From NCBI GenBank assembly GCA_023441965.1, contig JAEZNB010000010.1:1-64000 (forward strand): a stretch of 64,000 bases of DNA. Reading direction: 5' to 3'. The notes below the pieces were generated by a model. The model searched no databases and had not been told where the DNA came from. It saw nothing but the letters and a program-made list of their open reading frames with translations. This stretch comes from Bacillota bacterium. GTDB taxonomy: Bacteria > Bacillota > Clostridia > Lachnospirales > Lachnospiraceae. The translations under genes and the position numbers were made by a program. The number at the start of each line of letters is the position of its first letter. Position 1 is the stretch's first letter. Positions 1 to 8,890 of the stretch are shown one piece after another.

Positions 1-90
1 CAGGGATAACTGCCATAATCTTAAGAAATACCAATGACAGAAACATGGGCTGTTCCATGACATCATGACAGAGCAATTTGGGGACAGCTC

Positions 91-327
91 ATGAAATCAT
101 TAACAATCTTCTTGGATACTTATGAATCATATTTTAGAAATACAACGTATAAAAAGGTTAAAAGAGAATCATGTATCAAAACGTTAGTCAAATCTTTAAA
201 CAACGTTGTGTGGATAATTGGAGGAAGAAAGCCTCTTGGATGGCGATATGAAAAGGCACTTCAAGTAACAAAGATTTCTAGGGCGGAATCCTTTGGTACT
301 ATTTTTGATGGGTTCTGCAGAGTATGA
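91..327 (+). CDS. Doubtful small ORF in left flank
   Basis: A 78-codon ATG frame preceded by a weak GGGGA about 8 bases upstream. It is basic and matches no family I recognise. It lies outside the island in a region that may be the worn end of another element. Coding is uncertain; the rest of 1-481 shows only a short TAGGTCG/CGACCTA inverted repeat and the paired arm-like repeats. Confidence 0.2.
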   Translation: MKSLTIFLDTYESYFRNTTYKKVKRESCIKTLVKSLNNVVWIIGGRKPLGWRYEKALQVTKISRAESFGTIFDGFCRV

Positions 328-402
328 GCCAAGTAATTATTTACTTATAACATAGGTCGCAGGATTATTCCGACGACCTAATTCTGCTATTGCACATAAT
401 CC

Positions 403-425
403 TTGATTACACTTTTGATTACACT
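403..425. repeat. Paired TTGATTACACT repeats outside the left att site
   Basis: Two direct copies of TTGATTACACT at 403-413 and 415-425. They are the inverse of the AGTGTAATCAA repeats found just inside both island ends, and probably the same integrase arm-binding motif. They lie outside the island as bounded by the att repeats, which suggests the end of a second element. Confidence 0.6.
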
Positions 426-481
426 CGCCATCTTTACACGCAAAAAAAGCCTTGAAACCATTGATATTCAAGACTTTCTTG

Positions 482-506
482 TTACAGGGGCAGTAGGATT
501 TGAACC
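482..506. repeat. Attachment site, left end (distal copy)
   Basis: A 25-bp copy of the tRNA-Trp 3' end (T-arm and acceptor strand plus three flanking bases) identical to 22832-22856. After TGAACC the sequence departs from the tRNA, so this is only a partial tRNA copy, as expected for the distal att site left by integration into a tRNA 3' end. Confidence 0.88.
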
Positions 507-561
507 ATCTACCCTATCCTCAAACACTGATAGAAAGGGCATTCCCGCATGCCAGATTTGA

Positions 562-584
562 AGTGTAATCAGGAGTGTAATCAA
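562..584. repeat. Putative integrase arm sites, left end
   Basis: Two direct copies of AGTGTAATCA at 562-571 and 574-583, about 60 bp inside the left att repeat and touching the stop codon of the first island gene. The same motif occurs beside the integrase at the other end, so arm-type integrase or excisionase binding is the likely role (inferred). Confidence 0.6.
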
Positions 585-585
585 A

Positions 586-1683
586 TTATAGAATGTTACC
601 ATTCATTTTTGGTTCCAACCAAAGTACATCTCTAATATTACCATATTTATCAAAATACTTTATATTTATCCTGCTTATTTTTAACAGCGGAAACTTATCT
701 TTAAATATCCTAATATAACTATTTTCTCTCCTTCTAAGAAATTCATCAACACAATTATTACTATACAGTAAATCGGTTATTTCTACGTCTAAAGTCAATT
801 CTTTTTTTTCAATCTTACCCAAAATAAAGCCTTGTAATCTCAAAGATTTTGTTATCTGTTCAAAGATGATTTTATCTCTAAAGTATACCAAGTTAATATC
901 CCTTCTTGGCAAATGAGAAAGAGCGTCCAAATTGTCGTATACAAATATGCATCTTGCTATATTCAATATATTACTACTTCTTGTTATCTTATATGTATAA
1001 TCCAGGAAATCTTCAAAGCATATATCAAATGAGTTTTGTGCCTTACCATATACACAAGTTATTATATTATTATTAATTCTATAAGAATGATGTTTTGCAA
1101 TATTTCTCCAATCAGATAACTTAATCTTCAACGGTTCAATACACAAAATATCTTTTAAATAATTTTGATCCAGGATATTAGCTATAGCAACACCAAAATC
1201 AAAGCTACAAATTTTCTCATAATCAGCATCTTTATTTTTCATAATTAGTATGAGTGCATTCAATTCATATATAATGCCTTTTACAGAAATCTCTAATGTA
1301 TTTCCTATATAATCAAAGTAATATATAATCTTATCATATAAATCATCTTCATTGTCGATACTCTTTTGTTTCAAGGAGCACATCATATTTTCTCTTTCAA
1401 CAAAATCATCGTGCTTTTTTACCATTATTTGAAGAGTGGTATACGGGTCAATGGAGAATGCATTGTTGTAATAACTCAACACCTCTTCTAGCCCATCTAA
1501 AAAAGCTATATCACTAGAATATTTAACTATATATTCATATATTGAAACTATACTATCCAAAAAAATATTCTCATATAATAATTCTTTATTTCTAAATAAG
1601 GGAGACAATTCTTCATATATTATTTTTTTATTATAAACATGCTCAAAATTATTGCATGTTAAAAATTCTTCATCTTCTTCCAT
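586..1683 (-). CDS. HEPN-motif protein, last gene of defence block
   Basis: A 365-aa protein with no family I can name. It is rich in Ile, Asn, Tyr and Lys with long predicted helices. Residues 192-201 read WRNIAKHHSY, fitting the R-x4-H signature (R193, N194, H198/H199) of HEPN-domain RNases found in many toxin and abortive-infection systems. A GGGGGAAA ribosome site sits 10 bases before the ATG. It starts 40 bp after the MORC-like gene and is almost certainly co-transcribed with it. RNase activity is an inference from one motif; a non-catalytic HEPN-like helper is also possible. Confidence 0.75.
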   Translation of the reverse strand: MEEDEEFLTCNNFEHVYNKKIIYEELSPLFRNKELLYENIFLDSIVSIYEYIVKYSSDIAFLDGLEEVLSYYNNAFSIDPYTTLQIMVKKHDDFVERENMMCSLKQKSIDNEDDLYDKIIYYFDYIGNTLEISVKGIIYELNALILIMKNKDADYEKICSFDFGVAIANILDQNYLKDILCIEPLKIKLSDWRNIAKHHSYRINNNIITCVYGKAQNSFDICFEDFLDYTYKITRSSNILNIARCIFVYDNLDALSHLPRRDINLVYFRDKIIFEQITKSLRLQGFILGKIEKKELTLDVEITDLLYSNNCVDEFLRRRENSYIRIFKDKFPLLKISRINIKYFDKYGNIRDVLWLEPKMNGNIL

Positions 1684-1723
1684 ATGCTGTATTTCCCCCT
1701 AATTAGCAACTTAAATCTCCCAG

Positions 1724-3610
1724 TTAATCATTCTTTTTCTGTGCTATTTCTTCAAATGTATCTATAAAAACTTTATTGTAATTCTTTGCTTCCATTAATA
1801 AATCCGAGTAAGACTTAACAAAAATACCTTGAGTTTCAAGGCCTACCCGTATTGTATGTGAACCTGGCTCATAGCTCATATTATCAGAAACCAAAAATCC
1901 CAAAACATTTTTAACGGATTGGGGATGACGATCTCTAATAAATTCAACATATTCAGCAATTTGTTGCAGTTCTTTAGCTGTCAATTTGATATTTGGTCTT
2001 TTTAATTCTATTATATGAACAATTCCAGACTGTGCGGTACATAAAAAATCAATTCTCCTATTACTGGCAGGTAAATTGCTATCATCATAATTATCCTTTA
2101 GTAACTTACTATACGTTACTTCCCGTTCAAATTTAGACATTTTTGGATCCAGTAACCACGGAAATTCTTCTAAGAATTTTTGAAGAACTTTTGTTTCGGA
2201 TGCATTTTCCTTAATGTATTTATCAAACTGCTCTATAGTTGATATCCTGCCAAGTGCAATCTTTGCATATTCTTTTGACTCAATATTGTTCCAGTCAATT
2301 AGCAGCTTTATAGCTCTCTCATCATCAAGTGAGTCCATGTCATCTAGTTCTTGTGTAAAGTTTTTAAAGCTTTCAAAACTATACATATCTTTTATGCATG
2401 ATAAATAAGTTGTAGCTGTATCTTGATCAATATCATTATTCTCCAGAATTGCATTAGTCAATTTTTTTGCTAATGGTTTTTCCGCTGGATTTAAACTTTG
2501 AATCCAGCTGTTGATATCAAATGATGTTTTTTTAATCTCTTCTTCTTTTGCTAATCTTCTACTTTTTCTCCAAATGCCTTCTGTAACTTTTACTAACTTT
2601 TCCATTAACTCCTTTAAAGTACCAAGTTCTTCACTGTCATAATTATCCCAAGCAATAGCTTTTCTGTCAGTAGAGCAGTTATCTACTTCAAAATCATTAT
2701 CAACAAAATCTACTTGAAAGGTACCGGTCATATACTGAAAAAAATTATCATTTCCTCTAGAATGAAACACATCATTTTCTTGAACAAGCTTTCCTCTAGA
2801 AAATAGAGTGATTCCACGTTTGGAGACTCTTAATGGTGTCAGGGATGTACTTATACTTCCAGTAATCTCATTTTTTCTGGCAAAATCCAATAGGGTTTGG
2901 TTATCACTTAATAACTTTTCATAATCTTCCGGAAAATCCCATGTAAATTGATACTGTCCTGATATTGCTTCGCAGCTATCAATAGTTATATCATTGCCAG
3001 TATTATCAGTTAGATAAATAATAAAATCTTTAGAAAAAATCGTAAACCGCTCTTGTAGACTATCAGAAATTGACTTAATATCAAATGGTGTCTTTTTACT
3101 TATATTGTCAATCAGAATGCTGGTGCCATTTTCTTCATCTACTCTTAAGTCTATATCAATGACTTTTGGTCTATACAGTCCATTAGTTTGATTTTTAATA
3201 TCATCATAATCCATCATAAAAGTATTCTTAATACCATTCTTTACAGTAGATATTGTTATTCTTTTACTTATACCGAACATAGATAACTTACCTAATCCCT
3301 TTTTTCCTAATACAGGTCTGCCTTCTTTTGTTGTATCCTTATGCTCCTCGGTCCTTCTATTACGACCAACTTTTAAGAAATTATTGTTTAATTCATCAAA
3401 AGTCATACCACTTCCATCATCTTTTATTAAGATGCTCTTCTTTTCTTTATCATTAAAATTAATTTTTACATTATGGGCATCCGCATCCCAAGCATTGGAA
3501 ATTAGCTCTGCTATCATTGGTGGAATTGTAGTATAAAGTTTTACTCCCAAATGGTCAATTGTATTCAAATCGAACGATAGTTCCAACACTCTGTTTTCTT
3601 TTCCTTCCAT
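1724..3610 (-). CDS. MORC-like GHKL ATPase fused to PD-(D/E)XK nuclease
   Basis: A 628-aa protein with an N-terminal GHKL ATPase: N-box ELISNAWDADA (35-45), G1 box DDGSGMT (64-70) and G2 box GKKGLGKLSMFG (102-113). The C-terminal part (about 470-590) resembles Shedu-type nucleases: an EFPWLLDP helix, then RIDFLC and IIELKRP, giving candidate catalytic D521, E535 and K537. Prokaryotic MORC/MutL-like ATPases are known in restriction-modification loci, often joined to nucleases. ATP-driven clamping on DNA before cleavage is the likely role. The ATG has AGGAGA upstream. A terminator separates it from the methyltransferase genes, so it may be expressed on its own. Confidence 0.85.
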   Translation of the reverse strand: MEGKENRVLELSFDLNTIDHLGVKLYTTIPPMIAELISNAWDADAHNVKINFNDKEKKSILIKDDGSGMTFDELNNNFLKVGRNRRTEEHKDTTKEGRPVLGKKGLGKLSMFGISKRITISTVKNGIKNTFMMDYDDIKNQTNGLYRPKVIDIDLRVDEENGTSILIDNISKKTPFDIKSISDSLQERFTIFSKDFIIYLTDNTGNDITIDSCEAISGQYQFTWDFPEDYEKLLSDNQTLLDFARKNEITGSISTSLTPLRVSKRGITLFSRGKLVQENDVFHSRGNDNFFQYMTGTFQVDFVDNDFEVDNCSTDRKAIAWDNYDSEELGTLKELMEKLVKVTEGIWRKSRRLAKEEEIKKTSFDINSWIQSLNPAEKPLAKKLTNAILENNDIDQDTATTYLSCIKDMYSFESFKNFTQELDDMDSLDDERAIKLLIDWNNIESKEYAKIALGRISTIEQFDKYIKENASETKVLQKFLEEFPWLLDPKMSKFEREVTYSKLLKDNYDDSNLPASNRRIDFLCTAQSGIVHIIELKRPNIKLTAKELQQIAEYVEFIRDRHPQSVKNVLGFLVSDNMSYEPGSHTIRVGLETQGIFVKSYSDLLMEAKNYNKVFIDTFEEIAQKKND

Positions 3611-3819
3611 AATTAATTATCTCCTCTTATAGTATATCTTTTTCAAAGTTTAATGCTTATAATTGAAAATTTATAATCAAAAGCGAAATTACTTATTCTA
3701 AATCAAAACAGTACAAGTGTATCATAATTTAGTGTTTATTCTTGTATAAGCCGGAAATATCAGATCTGGATTCTTATTTAACCCGTTTTGGTATACCAAT
3801 TTGTCTAATATTCTTATGT

Positions 3820-3885
3820 AGAAAAAGATACGGCTAAAAGCTTATCAATGAACTCCAATTGTATTTTTTCGACTTTTTGCCGTAT
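3820..3885 (-). terminator. Terminator after second methyltransferase
   Basis: On the minus strand ATACGGCAAAAAG (3885-3873) pairs with CTTTTAGCCGTAT (3840-3828), followed by CTTTTTC. It lies in the 306-bp gap (3611-3916) between the second methyltransferase and the MORC-like gene. The rest of the gap is AT-rich, and I see no clear promoter there, although one is expected for the downstream pair. Confidence 0.65.
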
Positions 3886-3916
3886 ACAAATAATAAGAAT
3901 TTTTATATTACACTAG

Positions 3917-5170
3917 CTACCACACCTCCAATAAGGCTTTCGCAACTTTTTCTGCGAGCAAGACTGGGACAGCGTTGCCAATTTGCTTAAATGCAGTTGT
4001 TCTTGAAGGTTTTCCCGAAACGGATTCGAAAAAATAGTCATCTGGGAATGTTTGCAATCTCGCCACTTCGCGCGGTGTTAGAGAACGATTCTGCTTTATA
4101 TCCGGATGAATAAAATAATGTCCATCCTTTGCAATATGTGCAACAACCGTTTGGGAATATTGCATATTTTCTGCAACAACTTTAAATCTATCTAAAAACG
4201 ATTCCACATTTTTTTGGGATTGTAATGCTTTTGGTAAATCAAGGTAACTAATTCGACTTTTTTTCTTATTCCACAGTTGCACAGTTCGTCTATATATTGC
4301 AAGATCTTGGGTGGTGTTTGGACGAGAACAGTGGAACGTAACAGAATCTAGATCTTTATGTTTTATTTTTGCATCATATAAATAACTCCCAGCATATGGT
4401 AAGGTAACTAAAGGCAAAGCAGTTCCTTCTCCAGCTTTTAATTTAGGTAAATCAGAAAAAATTTCTTTTACTAAATATGAATGTTTGACAATGGGAATTT
4501 CGGGATAAAAATTAGAATGTTCTCCCCGTTTTCCAATGAGAATAATACGTTTTCTGTTTTGCAATATACCATAATTTTTAGCATTAAGTATTTTGTACTC
4601 AGTAGAATAACCACACTCCTTAAATAATCGTCGCATTTTATCAAAATGCAAAATCCCGTCTGTATCTTTGGCTGATAACAATCCCATGACGTTTTCAAAA
4701 ACAAAATAACGTGGTTGATACTTCCGTAAAAATTCCGCATATAAAACATACAAATAATTTCGTTTGTCCCCAATCATACCGTTTTCATCACGGGCTCTTC
4801 CAATTAATGAATATGCTTGACAAGGTGGACCTCCGACAATTAAATCGAGAGCTTCATCACCTAGTAAAGCATCTACTTTAGAAAAAATAGATGCTAAGTT
4901 ATTCTCAGATATTTCATAGTTTAGCACTGTCCCTAATATTTCTTGTGGTACAGCCTTATAGAAATCAGCACGCTTAATTCTTTGGTTTAGATACTCAGTA
5001 TACAGGGCATCTTGTCCGTTAGTAGTAAGCCACTTATAGGCAAGCCGAGTCTTTAAAGTATAACAAGCTGCTTCATCCATCTCAATATGTGCTACAGGAG
5101 TATAATCAGCTCTCATAAACCCTTCGGACAACCCACCTGCACCTGCAAAAACATCTAAATACTTAGGCAT
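3917..5170 (-). CDS. DNA (cytosine-5-)-methyltransferase 2
   Basis: A 417-aa C5-cytosine methyltransferase that protects DNA from the partner nuclease using S-adenosylmethionine. Motif I is LDVFAGAGGLSEGF (5-18), motif IV GGPPCQAYS with catalytic Cys117, motif VI ENVMG, motif VIII QNRKRIILIG, and motif X QIGNAVPVLLA at the C-terminus. A TTG further upstream would add six residues, but the ATG at 5170 has AAAGAGG at good spacing and fits the family N-terminus. It starts 18 bp after the HNH gene. It differs clearly from the first methyltransferase, so the two may modify different strands of an asymmetric site. Confidence 0.93.
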   Translation of the reverse strand: MPKYLDVFAGAGGLSEGFMRADYTPVAHIEMDEAACYTLKTRLAYKWLTTNGQDALYTEYLNQRIKRADFYKAVPQEILGTVLNYEISENNLASIFSKVDALLGDEALDLIVGGPPCQAYSLIGRARDENGMIGDKRNYLYVLYAEFLRKYQPRYFVFENVMGLLSAKDTDGILHFDKMRRLFKECGYSTEYKILNAKNYGILQNRKRIILIGKRGEHSNFYPEIPIVKHSYLVKEIFSDLPKLKAGEGTALPLVTLPYAGSYLYDAKIKHKDLDSVTFHCSRPNTTQDLAIYRRTVQLWNKKKSRISYLDLPKALQSQKNVESFLDRFKVVAENMQYSQTVVAHIAKDGHYFIHPDIKQNRSLTPREVARLQTFPDDYFFESVSGKPSRTTAFKQIGNAVPVLLAEKVAKALLEVW

Positions 5171-5188
5171 GACTATACCTCTTTCCAA

Positions 5189-5782
5189 TTAAGAATGATT
5201 TTTGTTTTCTAGCAGACAATGTGATTGAGCTGGGAACTTTTTTATTAACCATTCCAAAGCTTTAAGTTGATCAGCTCCTGTAGCTCTCCTTATTTGAATT
5301 AATAGTTTTTCATAAGATGGCCTGTCCAATGTTAAATTAGATGCTCCCTCATTGCATACACTGCATATAGCACGAAGATTAGCTGGATCATCAGTTCCGC
5401 CCATACTTTTATCAATGATATGTCCAATATGTAACCGCGTTTTTCTCGTAGGGTCATATGGATGAGGTTCACCGGCAACAGCACCACACATTTGGCATGT
5501 AAAGCCATTGCGGTCAAGCACATAAGCACGGGTTTCCTTACTGATTTCCCGTGCAAATGCTGGCTGCGGTTTAGGATTTTCAAGGACATACTGACCAGGT
5601 TTAAGATCAGAACGATCGTGATGAGTTAATATTTGATATCCTTCTTCATTGCGAAGCTCACGAACACGGCGTGCCCATTCGCTTATTCCAGCGATTTCCC
5701 TCAATGTATCTGAATCTAGTACCTCACCAAGATGATCTAAAAAATACTTACGCAGCTTATCGCGCGCTCCAAGACTCTTCAT
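5189..5782 (-). CDS. HNH restriction endonuclease
   Basis: A 197-aa protein that is probably the Type II restriction enzyme of the locus. Residues 1-70 look like a winged-helix DNA-binding region (LREIAGISEWARRVREL). An HNH domain follows with zinc cysteines C96/C99 and C140/C143 around LHIGHIIDKSMGGTDDPANL. The ATG at 5782 has GGAGG nine bases upstream, inside the end of the first methyltransferase gene (26-bp overlap), so I prefer it to a more upstream start. It sits between the two methyltransferase genes, which suggests tightly coupled translation. Confidence 0.88.
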   Translation of the reverse strand: MKSLGARDKLRKYFLDHLGEVLDSDTLREIAGISEWARRVRELRNEEGYQILTHHDRSDLKPGQYVLENPKPQPAFAREISKETRAYVLDRNGFTCQMCGAVAGEPHPYDPTRKTRLHIGHIIDKSMGGTDDPANLRAICSVCNEGASNLTLDRPSYEKLLIQIRRATGADQLKALEWLIKKFPAQSHCLLENKNHS

Positions 5783-6740
5783 ATACGATTTCCTCCAAAT
5801 TGATTTCTTTATCGCCTTGCAATAGAGCACTTTTTATCGCATTACCTATTGCTTTAGCAACAGGTGGAGGGAACGCATTCCCGACTTGTCGATATGCAGG
5901 TGTTTTCTTCCCAACGAAAACCCACTCCGGAGGAAACCCCTGAACTAGGGCTGCCATTTTTACTGTTAATTTTGGCATGCCTGTGAATCCTTTTGAAGGA
6001 GGCATTTCATCAAGCCCGTGTCCATTTACACCAAGTTTAGACCAAGCAAGCTTTGAGCGTGTAGGTCCTAAATCTGCGCCTCCATGCTTTTTACTTCCGC
6101 CAACAAGAGTAGGTGCTATGTCATTTGCACATTCAGCCCATTCCTTTGCACCTTCCCAGTCATTACTGGCCATCTCTTGATAAAGAGCCTGCCCTACTGT
6201 AGGGGGAGGAGCAACGACACCTAATGGCCATGTAAAGTAATCCGCATATTTCTCTTTTAGAGCAACAAGTATGGTTCTTGGTCTTAGCTGTGGAACTCCG
6301 TAGTGATTTGCCTGCACCAATTCCCAGAAGCATATGTATCCCATGGATTCTAATTGTTCTTTTATATGATTACGATAATCACTGAACTTAGGATCAAATA
6401 GCCCACGAACGTTTTCCAGCATCACTGCTTTTGGAATACACTCATTTACAATTCTAAGTGCTTCGGGGAACAAATCTCTGTCATCTTCATTACCTAATTG
6501 CTTGCCTGCTACAGAAAATGGCGGACAGGGAACGCCTCCTGCAACCAAATCAATATTTTTATAACCGCTTGCGTTAAATTCTCGAACATCGCCTTCTATT
6601 ACATTCCATTTGGGACGGTTTTTCCTTAATGTTGCACAAGCCGCTTTGTCTATTTCCACTAATACATCATGGTGAAAACCAGCCTGTTCTAATCCCAATG
6701 CCTGCCCACCGGCACCTGCACAAATTTCAATTGAGCGCAT
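5757..6740 (-). CDS. DNA (cytosine-5-)-methyltransferase 1
   Basis: A 327-aa C5-cytosine methyltransferase. Motif I is EICAGAGGQALGLEQAGF (5-22), motif IV GGVPCPPFSVAG with catalytic Cys72, motif VI ENVRG (109-113), motif VIII QLRPRTILV and motif X RQVGNAFPPPVAKAIG near the C-terminus. The target-recognition region lies between VIII and X. The ATG at 6740 is preceded by GGGAGGTGG; an in-frame GTG 12 bases upstream lies inside that ribosome site and is not used. It is the first intact gene of the defence operon. Confidence 0.93.
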   Translation of the reverse strand: MRSIEICAGAGGQALGLEQAGFHHDVLVEIDKAACATLRKNRPKWNVIEGDVREFNASGYKNIDLVAGGVPCPPFSVAGKQLGNEDDRDLFPEALRIVNECIPKAVMLENVRGLFDPKFSDYRNHIKEQLESMGYICFWELVQANHYGVPQLRPRTILVALKEKYADYFTWPLGVVAPPPTVGQALYQEMASNDWEGAKEWAECANDIAPTLVGGSKKHGGADLGPTRSKLAWSKLGVNGHGLDEMPPSKGFTGMPKLTVKMAALVQGFPPEWVFVGKKTPAYRQVGNAFPPPVAKAIGNAIKSALLQGDKEINLEEIVYEESWSAR

Positions 6741-6775
6741 AAGATATCCCACCTCCCTTTATAAATCTCTTTTAT

Positions 6776-6936
6776 GTATATTGCATTCTTCACGAGGCTT
6801 ATCGAACTATTTGATATGCTCACACATTACCTAATCGCCAAGCACTAGCCATTCTTCCCTTAGGACAGAGGGCGTGTATACGTCAAGGAGTAATCTTCCA
6901 TTTCTTTGCAGCTTCTTTTGCAGTAGCAAACTCCAT
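6776..6936 (-). pseudogene. Decayed small HTH DNA-binding gene
   Basis: From the ATG at 6936 the minus strand reads MEFATAKEAAKKWKITP, TGA, RIHALCPKGRMASAWRLGNV, TGA, then loses frame. This matches the common small HTH proteins with ATAKEAAEKW...RRVxxLCxxGRI...RLGxxW. The stops fit single changes, CGA to TGA (Arg) and TGG to TGA (Trp). Such genes are common next to island and restriction loci. Here it lies just upstream of the methyltransferase operon. The reading is clear by eye; family membership is a pattern match. Confidence 0.65.
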
Positions 6937-7198
6937 AACATTGGCTCCAAATGGGTATTATTTTACATAATAATTATATTAGTAATTACGAAGAAATGCA
7001 AGTTTTTGTATTGTAGTACTAATTAGAACTAATTGGAGTAGTTTCAAGTATGCTTCGAATATTCTTTACATAAAATTTATTTTCACACAAAACAAACCGT
7101 ACTATCATTGTATATGCTTCGATATAAGACTAACAGCTTATCAGGACAAATTATGTCTGTCGTATGATAAAATTTCATCCTAATTCCCTAATATAATT

Positions 7199-7240
7199 AA
7201 AAAGCTGTAGGATACCATAAAAACATACCCAACAGCTTTT
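7199..7240 (-). terminator. Terminator of XRE regulator gene
   Basis: AAAAGCTGT and ACAGCTTTT form a 9-bp stem; on the minus strand TTTTTAATTA follows it. It lies 20 bp past the stop codon of the XRE gene. The rest of 6937-7198 is AT-rich with no gene seen. Confidence 0.75.
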
Positions 7241-7261
7241 CAGCTGATTCTTATAATTGAG

Positions 7262-8026
7262 TTATTCTACATCCTCTTCTTCATAACTTTCAATATACTC
7301 CACATAATCAATTGCAAACTCGTTACCATCATTCGCTAACTGATACATTAGAATTAATCCATCATCCCAATTCTCATCATCTGTCTTTTCATTCTTTACC
7401 AAACGGTAAATGAGATGAATTGCTCGGTAAAAAGCTCCAGCTGGATGATCAGCTTCTTCAAGCCTGTTAATGTAAAAATCCACTCTTTCTTGTAATGGAA
7501 ACGCCTTATCAGGTTCTTTTATTTTACAATTCATAGATGTGTGTGTTAATATTCTCAGCATATTAGCAGCTGCCTCCATAATTCCCTGGTCAAATGCATC
7601 TGTGTAAAGATTCATTATATCAGAAAGTAATGACTTATCCCCTGTTCTGTGAAGCTCTAAATCCTTATCATACGCTGCTTTAAATGACTTGTATGAATAC
7701 AAGCCATCTAAACCTATTCTAGGGCATACTACATCAGCTTCATCATTTTTGTCGTCAGACACGTTTAAAAAACCGCCATGTACTACCGTTTTTTCATTGT
7801 CAGTGTACAGCAATTTTTTTTCCTTTGTCATATCACCACGTACCAAGTCATCGATTGATACTTCAAACCAATTAGCAAGGTCGATTAACATCTCAATGGA
7901 AGGTTGGCTCTGGCCATTCTCCCACTTCGATATTGTTTGCCTCGAAACATTAAATCTTTCTGATATTTCATCCTGTGAAATATCTTCATTTCTTCTTAAA
8001 ATTCTTAAATTCTCTGCTAATCTCAT
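7262..8026 (-). CDS. XRE-family transcriptional regulator
   Basis: A 254-aa protein with an N-terminal HTH (residues 3-57) whose SRQTISKWENGQSQPS recognition helix is typical of the XRE/Cro-CI class. The remaining ~190 residues are acidic and helical with no recognised effector domain, and end EEEDVE. It is divergent from the RadC-like gene, across a 321-bp AT-rich spacer that must hold promoters for both. It could control the island's defence or maintenance genes; no operator was identified. Confidence 0.85.
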   Translation of the reverse strand: MRLAENLRILRRNEDISQDEISERFNVSRQTISKWENGQSQPSIEMLIDLANWFEVSIDDLVRGDMTKEKKLLYTDNEKTVVHGGFLNVSDDKNDEADVVCPRIGLDGLYSYKSFKAAYDKDLELHRTGDKSLLSDIMNLYTDAFDQGIMEAAANMLRILTHTSMNCKIKEPDKAFPLQERVDFYINRLEEADHPAGAFYRAIHLIYRLVKNEKTDDENWDDGLILMYQLANDGNEFAIDYVEYIESYEEEDVE

Positions 8027-8075
8027 AAATCATCCTCCTCTTTATCTTGAAAGTTTTTCTTGATTGATAAGTGTA

Positions 8076-8104
8076 ATTATATAGCATATTCTGACATTTC
8101 TAAA
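8076..8104 (-). promoter_or_regulatory. Possible promoter of XRE regulator
   Basis: On the minus strand a perfect TATAAT (8081-8076) lies 17 bases after a weak TTTAGA -35. It is 50 bp upstream of the XRE start. The -35 match is poor, so this is tentative. Confidence 0.35.
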
Positions 8105-8347
8105 GAACGGTTTTCTTTACATTATGCTACCTTTCATTGCATGACCAAATCACATCTAATAGCTAGGATTACGAATGTTTTTATTGTCTATTACAATAAT
8201 ATATTATAGATATGCCATGGCAACATGGTGTTCGACTCACAATCGGCTCATAAGAATCAGCCAAATCTATATTATATCTGAAATAGTCCAATTTCATGAT
8301 TATATACTATATCTCTGAAGTAACATAATACCGAGGAGGAAATAATC

Positions 8348-8890
8348 ATGACTATAGCAAACAGCATTGACCAAATCACAAATAATCCCACACCAAGAAA
8401 ACGAGTAAGTATTATCCGAACAGCCATAATCAAAGAAAGAACCATGCTATATGGAGCACGACAGATTAATACACCAGCACTTGCAGCTGACCTTGCCAGT
8501 GCCTTATACTTCAATGCAGATCGTGAAATGCTTGTTGTAGCAACTCTAGATGCAAAGTGCAATCCCTTATCCTTAGAGATAGCAGCTATTGGCGATGTCA
8601 ACTCCTGTATTGTTTCACCTAGAGAAATATTTAAGAACGCTATTCTCTCAAATGCAGTACATATTATGATCTTTCACAACCATCTTAGTGGCGATCCAAC
8701 TCCATCCTGTGAGGATCTCTCCATCACTAAGCGACTTATAGAAGTGGGGGATCTGTTAGGTATTCCACTAATCGACCATATTATCATTGGTGATGATGGT
8801 TCTTTTCTTAGCTTACGGGAAAAAGGCAGCATATCCTTTCGTTCCAGTTCACAGGCATATTTAAGGGCTTTTAATTCGGCAACTCCGTGA
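8348..8890 (+). CDS. RadC-like JAB/MPN-domain protein
   Basis: A 180-aa protein whose C-terminal half (about 60-165) carries the RadC-type JAB signature: SPREIFKNAIL, then HNHLSGDPTPSCED, giving metal ligands H110, H112 and D123. Such proteins are common on mobile elements and are probably metal-dependent hydrolases; their biological role is not established. GAGGAGG lies eight bases upstream of the ATG. It is the first gene of the rightward island block and lacks the N-terminal HhH region of full-length RadC. Confidence 0.85.
   Translation: MTIANSIDQITNNPTPRKRVSIIRTAIIKERTMLYGARQINTPALAADLASALYFNADREMLVVATLDAKCNPLSLEIAAIGDVNSCIVSPREIFKNAILSNAVHIMIFHNHLSGDPTPSCEDLSITKRLIEVGDLLGIPLIDHIIIGDDGSFLSLREKGSISFRSSSQAYLRAFNSATP

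Noticed and set aside
5783..5830. Earlier start for the HNH nuclease gene
   Set aside because: The upstream codons lie deep in the methyltransferase gene and lack the GGAGG site that precedes 5782.
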